Under the pieces are notes generated by a model that was not told the DNA's origin, did no database searches, and saw only the letters and a program-made list of their open reading frames with translations. From Adenophora triphylla var. japonica (Eukaryota; Streptophyta; Magnoliopsida; Asterales; Campanulaceae), in assembly GCA_022495995.1 (NCBI GenBank), contig JAFEMH010001476.1, positions 1 through 64,000 of the forward strand: a stretch of 64,000 bases of DNA, in the 5' to 3' direction. Shown piece after piece: positions 55,437 through 64,000 of the stretch (its first letter is position 1; the number at the start of each line of letters is the position of its first letter). Both the position numbers and the translations under genes were made by a program.

Positions 55437-56365
55437 CCCCTATAGTGTATAGTGTATAGGGTATGTGTATAGGGTATGTGGTATAGGGTATAGTGGTAGT
55501 GTGGTATAAAGGTATGTGTATAGGGTATAGCATGTGTAGGTATGTGGTATAGGGTATGTGTATGTGGTATGTGTATAGTGTATGTGGGTATAGGGCATAT
55601 AGGGTATAAGGTATGTGGTATGTATAGGGTATGTGGTATGTGGTATAGTGTATATATATGTGTATAGGGTAGGGGTGGGTATAGGGTATAGGGTATAGGG
55701 TATAGGGTATAAGGTATAGTGTATAAGGGTATAGGGTATGTGGTAAGGGTATAGTGTATAGGGGTATAGGGTATAGGGTGGCATAGTGGCATAGTGGTAT
55801 AGTGTATAGGGTATAGGGTATAGGGTATAGGGTGGCATAGGCATTGTGGGTATAGGGTATGTGGTATGTGTGGTATAGGGTATAGGTATGGTATAGGCAT
55901 GTATAGGTATAAGTATAGGTATGTGGGTATAGGGTATAGGGCATAGGGTATAGGGTATAGTGTATGTGGTATAGGTATGTGGTATAGGGTATAGTGGTAG
56001 GCATGGGTATAGGCATGTGGGTAGGTATGTGGTATAGTGTATAGGTATGTGTGGTATAGGGTATAGTGGTATAGGGTATAGTGTATAGGGTATAGGTATA
56101 GGTATGTGGTATAGGTATGTGGTATAGGGTATGTGGCATATAGGGTATAGGGTATAGTGGTATAGGGTATAGTGTATAGGGTATAGGGTATAGGGTATAG
56201 TGTATAGGGTATAGGGTATAGGATATAGGGTATAGGGTATAGGGTATAGTGTATAGGGTATAGGGTATAGGGTATAGGGTATAGGGTATAGTGTATAGGG
56301 TATAGGGTATAGGGTATAGGGTATAGTGTATAGGGTATAGTGTATAGGGTATAGTGTATAGTGTA
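55437..56365 (+). repeat. (TATAGGG)n array, reverse orientation of the left CCCTATA array
   Basis: Over 900 bp of TATAGGG heptamers with GTATGTGG and TAGTGTATAGG variants. The strand switches from C-rich to G-rich at about 55437, so it is the inverse of 51468-51914. The open frames across it are repeat artefacts. Confidence 0.95.
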
Positions 56366-56867
56366 TACTTTAATTATTAATCCTTGTTTTTCTGTCTTCC
56401 CTTAAATTTTTAAGTATTCATATTACTTTTCAAATTTTCCACAGGGAGATATCATTATAGACTTTAAAAATCACTATTTACAGTACCATTTTGCTAGACT
56501 TTAAAAAATTATACTTAATTATTTGTTTTGAACTTTTTTGATACATAAAATCAAATCAAATTTTTATTTCTTATTTTAACAACCCAAAACGAAAAATTTT
56601 ATTTTAATTTCAACTATACCCCTGAACCCTTATATTATTTGTGCTAAAAATTTAAAGGACAAAAACAAAAATCAGGTAAATCAAGTTTTGACACAATAGT
56701 AGTTATCACATTAATAGCTCTCCATTGATAAAAGGAGATAGAACACACATATTACTTCTCCTTGACATGTAGGAGGGAGACTTACATAGACATTACCTAA
56801 CAACTGAGCGTACGTATAGTTCAGGTAAATCAAGTTTTGACACAATAGTGTATAGTATATAGGGCAT
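56366..56867. other. Spacer in the CACTA region
   Basis: No gene. CAGGTAAATCAAGTTTTGAC occurs at 56673-56692 and again at 56822-56841, and TGAGCGTACGTATAGTT at 56805 and 57083, pointing to local duplications. Confidence 0.6.
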
Positions 56868-57160
56868 TATAGTTTAGGGTTTAAAATTTATTTATTTTTA
56901 TATAAATAAAAATAATGATATTTATTAAATTAAAATTAATAAATATTTATGATTTATTTATTTTTTCAAAAATATAATAAAAACAATTATATTTATTAAT
57001 AATAGCGGCGGAAATTTCCGTCGCTGAATTTAAAATCAGCGGCGGAAATTTCCGTCGGTGAGAGTGACATGTCATCGATCCAGGTGAGCGTACGTATAGT
57101 TTAGCGTCGGATTTATCAGCGACGGAATATTCCGCCGCTAAATATTAATTATAGCGTCGG
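56868..57160 (-). repeat. Right arm of the large inverted repeat with CACTA-type subterminal motifs
   Basis: Reverse complement of 51185-51475. It continues rightwards into GCGGCGGAAATTTCCGTCGC and TCAGCGACGGAATATTCCGC motifs up to about 57160. No CACTA terminus is found at its edge. Confidence 0.7.
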
Positions 57161-57516
57161 ATCTATCTTTCTTGGTCTAAGCTGAAATAGGGTTTTGATA
57201 GTTGTGGATGATAACGACTCTCATTTTGTTTATAAATGTTAATTTAATTCATCATTGTAAAATTATATATTTTACAACAAAAAATTAAATATTAATATTT
57301 AAAATTATTCACAATAGTAATAATTTAGGTCTATGCAAAAGTCGAAATTTTTTTATTTTTGATTATAAAGCAAGTAGGCAAAGTGATATTTGCATTTCAT
57401 ATAATCATGCATTTCGGAATGGGATAGGTTTATCAAACATGCACTTAAAGGACAGAGTAGGTGGTTAGGTAGGAACACCATTATCCTTTAGTTTAGTTTG
57501 AACTAGAGCTCAAGAT
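57161..57516. other. Spacer in the CACTA region
   Basis: AT-rich, no gene or repeat recognised. Confidence 0.4.
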
Positions 57517-59160
57517 TTGTTGATACAATTATTCACAATATTAATAGGTAAAAAGTCCCAGCAGCCCCAATTTAAGGCAGCATGGAGCATTACAATGGAG
57601 AAATTGTTTCCCGAGAGTATCAATTTCAACAAGACATTCTTGAACTCACGCGCTTTCACCAAAAACAACACCGGAAACTTATTGACAGGAGGTATAGCAT
57701 GCCATGCATCTGGTCTCTAAAAGATTGGAAGATTGATTGGGAGCTGCTCCGAGCTGCTTCGTGCTTTTGGGATTCTGAGCGACATGTGTTCACCCTATCG
57801 TACAACGATCCGATGCCAACGATGGAGGATTTTCGAGCACCGATCGGTGTGGCGAGCCGAGGACCGTGGCATTTCCTCGAGACAGACGATCGCCACGGAG
57901 CAACTATCTCGAATTCTTGGGATTTTCAAGCAGATCGGGTATCGTGCATTGTCGTTGACGATAGATTCATAGACTTGACTCATATAGCCAGATTGAGTCG
58001 GATCACCTGACCGTTGATCTATCCACTTCCTTAGATATATTCATGTTGCTCATTCCTGCTCCGCGCACTACTTCGCGGCTACATCGGAGTGTGTCCGGCT
58101 ACGCCAGAGATCATCAGCTCCGAGAGGTGATCGAGGAGTTGACATCCGACATATTCAACTGGACAGGAGCGATGGACATCATTCCACTTTGCTGCTAGCG
58201 GAGACATACCACGGCATTGATAGATTAGCCTGAGGATCCGAGTACATGGGTCAGGCAGGCCCAGACATTACTATCATTGTGGGCCGTATGAGAGATTTCG
58301 CTTGATCTCGCCACTGCGCAGGGGTAGACGGCATTACCTTGGGTGACCGGACAAGCAGGATATTGAGGGATGCCGCTACTGAGAGTTGGCATAGGAGGTT
58401 GGCCTTGGCCCGATATGAGACCGTAAACCTGTACTATCGGATTCCGGCATGGGGATTGGGTGTATCATGAGAGATATTCAGGACGGCCGATTATTGTCCG
58501 ACTTCCGGACTACATGTATCATCCTTTTGCATTCCATCTCTAGTGAGCAGTAAGTACGGATACCCGCGGCAGACCATTCGGACTTTGAGAGAGCAAGCTT
58601 GACGACTAATACAATGCCGATGATTATGACCGAGCCTCACTACACATTTCTTGCGTAGCATTTCTAGAGGGCTTTCTTCCGATACGACCACTACTCCGTC
58701 GACTAGAGGTAGCACATTTCTCGACCACCGAGTATCCGACATGGTACGAGGAGCTGCAAGGTCCCGTACAGCTGATGAAAGAGGCTCGATGCCGAGAGTA
58801 TTTTGGGGCAGACTATTCTTCCAAATGACATTAAGAGGCATGGAGGCCAAGAGCAACCCCGATGAAATCACCGCGACATTGCAAAGCAGATTATGAAGAC
58901 GGGAGATTCTGAGAGCTGCTTTGAGAAATGATCCCGAAGTGATAGCTCGCAGGGAGGCCTTGAGGCAGAAAGAGCAAGAGAGAGCTACCGGGACCGATTG
59001 ATCCACCTCGCTCACACGATACCCGAGCCAGACGAGGTCCGACCGACTTTTTCAACATACCTAGACCAAAGACCTCCTGTGGACCGAGGCGGAGGAAGAG
59101 TAGAGATTCGAGTTCGGGAGCAGGAACGAGTTCCTAGACACTTTAAGAAGACCTCGTTAA
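57517..59160 (+). pseudogene. DUF7745/plant mobile domain-like remnant
   Basis: From ATG 57582 the frame is open for 142 residues and reads MPCIWSLKDWKIDWELLRAA, FWDSERHVFTLSYNDPMPTM and EDFRAPIG. It is the same domain as antisense gene 2 of the Tat/Ogre element (IRCLWSLKELIPDYDLLRAS, FWDTRRHVFCFSYNEMVP). The rest, 58010-59160, is less AT-rich than its surroundings and has many short open pieces ending in an Arg-rich segment (PRPKTSCGPRRRKSRDSS), so the gene once continued but is now heavily shifted. It is either a Tat antisense gene carried into the CACTA element or a gene acquired separately. Confidence 0.65.
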
Positions 59161-59388
59161 TATATTGTTAAATATGAGTTAGAAGCTTTATATTTATTTT
59201 AAGAAGATCCGTGTTGCTTTTAAGTTTGTAATTCAAATTTAGGGAATGATAATACGTTAATTACTTCTAAATCTGTTAATATATTATGAAATCCAATAAT
59301 TATTAACATCCCAATTTTGTTTTATCCGTCGATTAAATTGAGTGTACGTATAATATATGGATTGCAATGCAGGAGTGATGTCTCGTTA

Positions 59389-59729
59389 ACGATGATCGTA
59401 GTTGGATGTATAAGCGGAAGTTGCCGAATCAACGCGGTATCAATCCCGAGTTTTATAGAGGGTTGAAGGGGTTTGTTGAATTTGCTCAATTAAATAAAAC
59501 CGGTCACATGGATAAGGATGGTAAGATTAGGTGTCCATGCGACAAGTGTTGTAATGTCAAGTATCTAAGCTTGATCGAGACTCGTAAACATCTTTTGCGT
59601 AACGGGTTTGAAGTTGGGTACAAACGGTGGACCCGTCATGGTGAGCCGAGATTGAGCACAAATGTTGCGAATAATCCCCCGAGAATATTCATGTACCTCC
59701 CGAACCCGAACCTATTATTCAGACAATGA
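59389..59729 (+). pseudogene. CACTA transposase (TNP2-type), transposase-associated N-terminal domain
   Basis: Reads RSWMYKRKLPNQRGINPEFY, then GFVEFAQLNKTGHMDKDGKI, RCPCDKCCN and HLLRNGFEVGYKRWTRHGE. This is the transposase-associated domain (PF13963) that begins En/Spm-type TNP2 proteins, including its paired Cys residues. The ATG at 59406 is inside the conserved block, so the true start is upstream or in another exon. Frame lost near 59690. Confidence 0.85.
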
Positions 59730-61230
59730 AGAACCACCTTTGAATATGGAAGATATGGTTAGGGATGCAAATGGTCCTTCCTTCGATTGGTCGAGAACCA
59801 ACAAAGAAGAACCAACCCCGCAGCCCAAGAAATTTATTGATGCTATGGACTCGCAAAAGAGAAGGTCTATCCAGTTGCGAGATCGTGTGTTGGAGGCCGT
59901 GGCCGAGCTCCTTAACATAAAGGCCGATTGCAATATTAGCCACCCGCTTATAATCGTATCATGAAAGCAATTAAGCGGATGTTGCCGAAAGAGAATAAGA
60001 TGGTTACAAACTTTTATGAGACAAAGAAGTTGGTTGACGAGATTGGGCTATGTTATGAAAAGATTGATGCGTGTAAGAATGATCGCATGCTATTCTACAA
60101 GGAAGATTCACGTAAGACAGAGTGTTCAATTTGCGGACAAAGTAGATATAAGCCAAATCGGAGGGGAGTTCAAAACACAATAAAAACAGACCACATAAGC
60201 AAGCCATGCGTTACATGCCGTTGATTCCAAGATCGCAATGCCTCTACGCGTCTAAATCTACCGCAGAGGCAATGCGTTGGCATAAGGAAAGTTTGCGTGA
60301 AGAGGGTGTGTTGATTCATCCCAAAGATGGGGAGGCATGGAAACACTTTGATGAGACTTATCCCGAATTTGCGTCCGAAGCAAGAAATATACGGTTATGC
60401 ATCTCGCTTCCGATGGTTTCAATCCGTTTGGTCCGGGGCAAAATCTTACTCTTGTTGGCCGGTTATAGCCACCGTCTACAATCTTCCGCCCTGGTTGTGT
60501 ATGAGTGATCCCTACATGTTCTTGTCGTTATTCATCCCCACCCAAACACTCGGGAGGAACATTGACGTCTATCTCCGACCTTTGATGGACGAATTGAAGC
60601 AGCTTTGGGAGGATGGGGTCGAAACGTGGGATGCTTTCAAGCTAGAGAATTTCAAGCATGAAGGCTGCGTTGATGTGGACAGCAATGACTTCCCGCATAT
60701 GGGATGTTATCGGGTTGGAGCACCCACGGGAAGTTGGCCCGTCCGTATTGTATGAGTGACACAAAGTCTTTCACGCTCACGCACTCGGAAAACCATGTTG
60801 GTTCGATTGCCATAGACAATTTCTTCCGGAGGACCACCCATTCAGACCCAAGAATGCGTTTAAAAAGAACAAGATTGACCATGATGAGGCCCCGATTCGT
60901 TTAAGTGGTGACACGGTCTATGAGGAGGTATCTAGATTGCCCGATCCTCGGTGGGGGAAAAAGTTTTCGAAGACCAAAATACAAGGGTTTGGGACTACCC
61001 ATAACTCGGATCAAGAGGAGTATATTTTGGGAGCCGCCATACTGGAAAACAAATCTCATTCGACATAACCTTGACGTGATGCACATTAAGAAGAATGTAT
61101 TCGAGAATGTTTTTAACACGTTGATGGATTTCAAGAGAACAACTAAAGACAACGAAAAAGCTCGAAAGGGCCTTAAGGAAATCTGTAAGCGGCCGGCCTT
61201 AGACTTGGTATACGTCAATGGTAAACCAGC
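59730..61230 (+). pseudogene. CACTA transposase TNP2 core
   Basis: TNP2 (PF02992) sequence in several frames: MLFYKEDSRKTECSICGQSR, RYMPLIPRSQCLYASKSTAE, HPKDGEAWKHFDETYPEFAS, LCMSDPYMFLSLFIPTQTLG and NIDVYLRPLMDELKQLWEDG. After about 60700 come GWSTHGKLARPYC and FWEPPYWKTNLIRHNLDVMH with KKNVFENVF. The order and spacing are as in intact TNP2, but at least five frame changes occur, so no full protein is made. The enzyme would cut and join CACTA ends and recognise the subterminal arrays. Confidence 0.9.
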
Positions 61231-62100
61231 TTAGACCGATGGCTCAATACGTGCTTAAAAAGGAAAAGAAGCTCCTCCTCCTGAAATGGCTCAAGGATTT
61301 AAGGCTTCCAGATGGTTACGCATCTAACATTGGTAATTGTGTCAATGTAGAGGAGGGGAAAGTGCAGGGTTTGAAGGGTCACGATTGCCACGTTTTGGCC
61401 GGATAGGCTACTTCCGATTTCTCTCGGGGTCGCTTGCCCGACAATATCTCGGGTGGCGTTAACAGAGTTAAGCGAGTTTTTCCGAGCGTTAACATCGACC
61501 ACACCGCGTGTTGATCACATGAAAAATCTTGAGGAGAGCATCGTAGTGACTTTGTGCAAACTTGAGAAGATATTTCCTCCTTCATTCTTTGATTCTATGG
61601 AGCATTTACCGGTCCAATTGGCATACGAAGCTAGAGTCGGTGGTCCAGCTCAATACGTATGGATGTATTCATTTGAGAGGTAATTGAATTTATTCTATTT
61701 CTAAATAATTTGAGCGTTAACAATATACCTTCTTTAACATTATTTATGTTTTAATCTACGAATGACTTTTAGGTATCTAGGCCAATTGAAAAGGAAGATG
61801 AGCAATAGGGCCATGGTCGAGGCCTCAATTTCGTAGGCCGTTATCATAGATGAGATTGTTGCCTTTGTCGGAACATATTTTCCTCCTGATGTTGATACGA
61901 GATTGACTAGGGTTGGCCGCAATTACGATGGTGGTTTTCCGTCTAAGGGAAACATCTCTGTATTTTCATCCCCTGGTTGGTTGCTCGGCAAACGGGTTGG
62001 TACGCGTACGTTAACCGCTAAAGAGTTTGCCGCGGTCGAAATGTATGTTCTTCTTAACTGCGACGAGGTTGGGGAATATATCAAGTAAGTCATTGATGTT
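61231..62100 (+). pseudogene. CACTA transposase, DUF4218 region and following exon
   Basis: MALTELSEFFRALTS, MKNLEESIVVTLCKLEKIFP, FFDSMEHLPVQLAYEARVGG and YVWMYSFER match the DUF4218 domain downstream of TNP2. A plausible intron runs from GG|GTAATTG at about 61681 to TTTTAG| at about 61771. The next exon reads YLGQLKRKMSNRAMVEASIS, a stop, then FSSPGWLLGKRVG and AAVEMYVLLNCDEVGEYI, ending at GTAAGT (62086). One in-frame TAG near 61837. Confidence 0.8.
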
Positions 62101-62159
62101 ATGTTTACGCCTCGTCGATTAAATTATGCATGTTTAATTACCTGCATATGAAATGCCTT

Positions 62160-62760
62160 GTTTAACCCTATTGCAATGTTTGAAGATTTAGCTCAGGATT
62201 TATCTTCGTAACTCATCGCAACTAGGACAGAAAGAGAATTTCCAACCTGGCTAAGGAAATATGTAAATATTTCGTTTCATTCAAATTTATTCTATACACT
62301 TCTTTAAACATTCAATCTCAAAATTGTATTAAATTGGTTACAATATTGTCTTATAGATAGCTGAACATCCGAGTGATGCCAAAGCCGCGAGGTTCAGACA
62401 TTTAGCATCATCTCCGTACTCGAACGTTCATTTATACAACGGTTATTTCGTGAATGGCTATGTGTTTCATACCAAAGCTTACGGGGCTCTAAATTGACAT
62501 GGAATAGCGGTGTGAAGCTTATAGGGAATGATTATTATGGCTTCCCGAAAGAAGTAGTCGAGGTGGAGTATTTGGGTAGAAACAAGGTGTTGTCTTGTTC
62601 AATTGTGATTGGCGGGATGTCTGTGCGAGGTGTTAAGAAGCACGCCATATTTGACCTCGTCGATGTAAAGGACTCGTCCGTACATAATGGCGACGACGTC
62701 TTAATCTTAGCATCTCAAGCACAACAGTATACATGACTCCCTACCCTCGTCCGCGACCCG
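62160..62760 (+). pseudogene. CACTA transposase, DUF4216 region
   Basis: Exons or fragments around 62195-62260 and 62355-62500 lead to the open stretch 62494-62736 (WNSGVKLIGNDYYGFPKEVV, EYLGRNKVLSCSIVIGGM, HAIFDLVDVKDSSVHNGDDV, ILASQAQQY). This resembles DUF4216, the usual C-terminal domain of TNP2-type proteins. Confidence 0.75.
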
Positions 62761-62764
62761 ACGG

Positions 62765-63142
62765 ATGGCGGGTCGTTGGATGACCAAGGCTAGGAGCATG
62801 ATTGACAACCTACCCTCGTCGACAACTACAGAGTCGTCATTAGAAACACCCTATCAAGAGGATGAAATGCCGCTGCCACCTAACGTTTCATCGCCTAATC
62901 ATCCATTAGATGATGTCACTCATATTCCTCAAAATGTTGATGAACCCGAGGAGGATATCTTACCAAGTGAATTTGCCAACTCCCGCCTCGTTCAGGTCAT
63001 CTCGCGCACATTGATATTGATGAATCGAGAGGAAGAGGAAGAGGAAGAGGAAGAGGAAGAGGAAGAGGAACCGAGTTTGATTCATCGTAGTCCGAAGACG
63101 AAGATGAAGAACTCGAGTTTTGTAGTAATTCGAGTCCAGTGA
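62765..63142 (+). pseudogene. Acidic C-terminal tail of the CACTA transposase
   Basis: Continues the transposase in a shifted frame: a Pro/Ser-rich linker and a run of about 14 Glu encoded by GAGGAA repeats (63030-63069). Compositionally biased, with no domain recognised. Confidence 0.5.
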
Positions 63143-63188
63143 TGATGATGGGGACGAAGATTAATAATAGTTTAAAGTTTAAAATTGT

Positions 63189-63470
63189 ATTGTGAATGCT
63201 TTAGATTATTAGAACTTTAAAGTTTTATATGTATTGTGAATGCTTTAGATTATTAGAACTTTAAAGTTTCATATGTATTGTGAATGCTTTAGATTATTTT
63301 TAATATCCGTCGTTTTATATATATTGTGAATGCTTTAGATTATTAGAACTTTAAAGTTTTATATGTATTGTGAATGCTTTATATTATTAATAGTTTAAAG
63401 TTTTATATGTATTGTGAATGCTTTAGATTATTAGAACTTTAAAGTTTTAGATGTATTGTGAATATATTGT
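63189..63470 (+). repeat. 44-bp tandem repeat between the two CACTA genes
   Basis: About six units of TATTGTGAATGCTTTAGATT plus ATTAGAACTTTAAAGTTTTA and TATG. One unit is altered near 63295-63320. AT-rich and non-coding; it spans the probable 3' UTR/intergenic region. Confidence 0.9.
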
Positions 63471-63521
63471 TTCCTATTGTTAAAGTTGTATATTTTAATA
63501 TTTTTACTGTAATACAGATAT

Positions 63522-64000
63522 GAGTTCTAGTAGAAAGGGCAAGGGTAAGAAGACTAAGCCCATTTACACATTGATTACTGGGACGCAATCGTCCCGATCC
63601 GTGCGATGATGTCGACCCTTCACGCAGAGTACTAGGTCCACCTCTGGGGCCGGTACTCGAGCTACCGTCGATTCCGAGGGAGGATATTTGTCCTGGATAT
63701 CATCACTTTATGACCAAGAAGTAACTCTTCATTAATTTGATATAAGTTGGTTCCTTTTTGCTTTATATATAATTCATTATTTAAGTTAAAATGTTATTGT
63801 ATAAATATACTTGGCAGTTTGTAGGTGGATACCCCACCACAGGACTAAGGTCGGGCAATACCGGCGGTCTCGAAAAATGACCGAGTTTTGGCCCAACTGG
63901 AAAAAATTGCCACAGAGGCGTAAGGACGATGCGTGGGATGAGTTTAAGGTAATGTGTTAATGGTTTTTATTTAAAACTTAAATGTTAGTTTGTTATTAAA
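63522..64000 (+). pseudogene. Second CACTA gene (plant transposase Ptta/En/Spm type), 5' exons
   Basis: The first exon starts MSSSRKGKGKKTKPI at 63522 and is broken by a stop at about 63609. In another frame it continues to REDICPGYHHFMTKK (63719), followed by a GTAACT donor. A second exon at about 63825-63948 reads VGQYRRSRKMTEFWPNWKKL and DDAWDEF, then GTAATG. This resembles the accessory transposase (Transposase_24/Ptta type) that follows TNP2 in many plant CACTA elements. The gene runs off the window. Confidence 0.65.

Noticed and set aside
55420..56139. 239-residue Tyr/Pro/Thr ORF on the minus strand
   Set aside because: Pure translation of the TATAGGG heptamer array. Three frames are open for the same reason.

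Overview
This is nuclear DNA of a flowering plant, probably a eudicot. TTTAGGG-type telomeric repeats, plant-specific retrotransposon lineages (Tat/Ogre, Sirevirus-like), CACTA elements, Helitron 3' ends and many Stowaway MITEs with CTCCCTCCG ends all point that way. Placement nearer the Lamiales is only an impression from the MITE family. I see no intact host gene, no rRNA or tRNA gene and no CRISPR array. The window is a graveyard of nested transposable elements, and nearly all protein-coding sequence belongs to them.

Layout. (1) 1-1159: the 5' LTR, primer-binding site and gag of a Ty3/gypsy element on the minus strand, inserted in the RNase H gene of a Ty1/copia element. (2) 1160-4987 and 23847-about 24613: the 3' half of that copia element. 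It has RNase H, an extra Sirevirus-like downstream ORF with four in-frame stops, repeated TTAGGGGGA polypurine tracts and a 3' LTR. (3) 4988-23841: an 18.9-kb Tat/Ogre-type gypsy element inserted into the copia element with a perfect CATTC target duplication. It keeps LTRs, gag, protease/G-patch and the integrase C-terminus, has lost RT, RNase H and half of integrase, and carries two antisense genes plus a 73-bp tandem array. (4) 24614-26103: AT-rich spacer with a Helitron 3' end and MULE-like palindromes. (5) 26104-32050: a second, smaller, RT-less Tat-like element on the minus strand, followed by another Helitron end and a copia PBS/LTR scrap. (6) 33104-34902: a compact 1.8-kb LTR element with 407-bp LTRs, GTGGC target duplication and one ORF. 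(7) 34908-46908: gene-poor AT-rich DNA with seven Stowaway MITEs, a MULE-like element, a PIF/Harbinger-like element and two other long-TIR elements. (8) 47035-50363: the 3' LTR and pol of a second gypsy element on the minus strand, broken by a CACTA insertion. (9) 50364-64000: nested CACTA elements. They contain a mosaic of telomere-like repeats, a DnaJ gene fragment, a LINE lying inside interstitial telomeric repeats, a Tat-type mobile-domain remnant, and a decayed TNP2 transposase gene followed by the start of a second transposase gene.

The most interesting structure is not a gene. Unrelated retroelements here (two gypsy LTRs, the small Tat element, the 1.8-kb element and a LINE) each carry a pair of short GC-rich interrupted palindromes built as ARM-CG-NN-CG-ARM'. 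The arm sequence is specific to the family. The two sites sit 19, 21-22 or 23 bp apart centre to centre, and that spacing is constant within a family. In the two gypsy LTRs the pairs recur every 72-73 bp. The large Tat element has single copies of the same architecture at its LTR promoter and at the putative promoters of both antisense genes.
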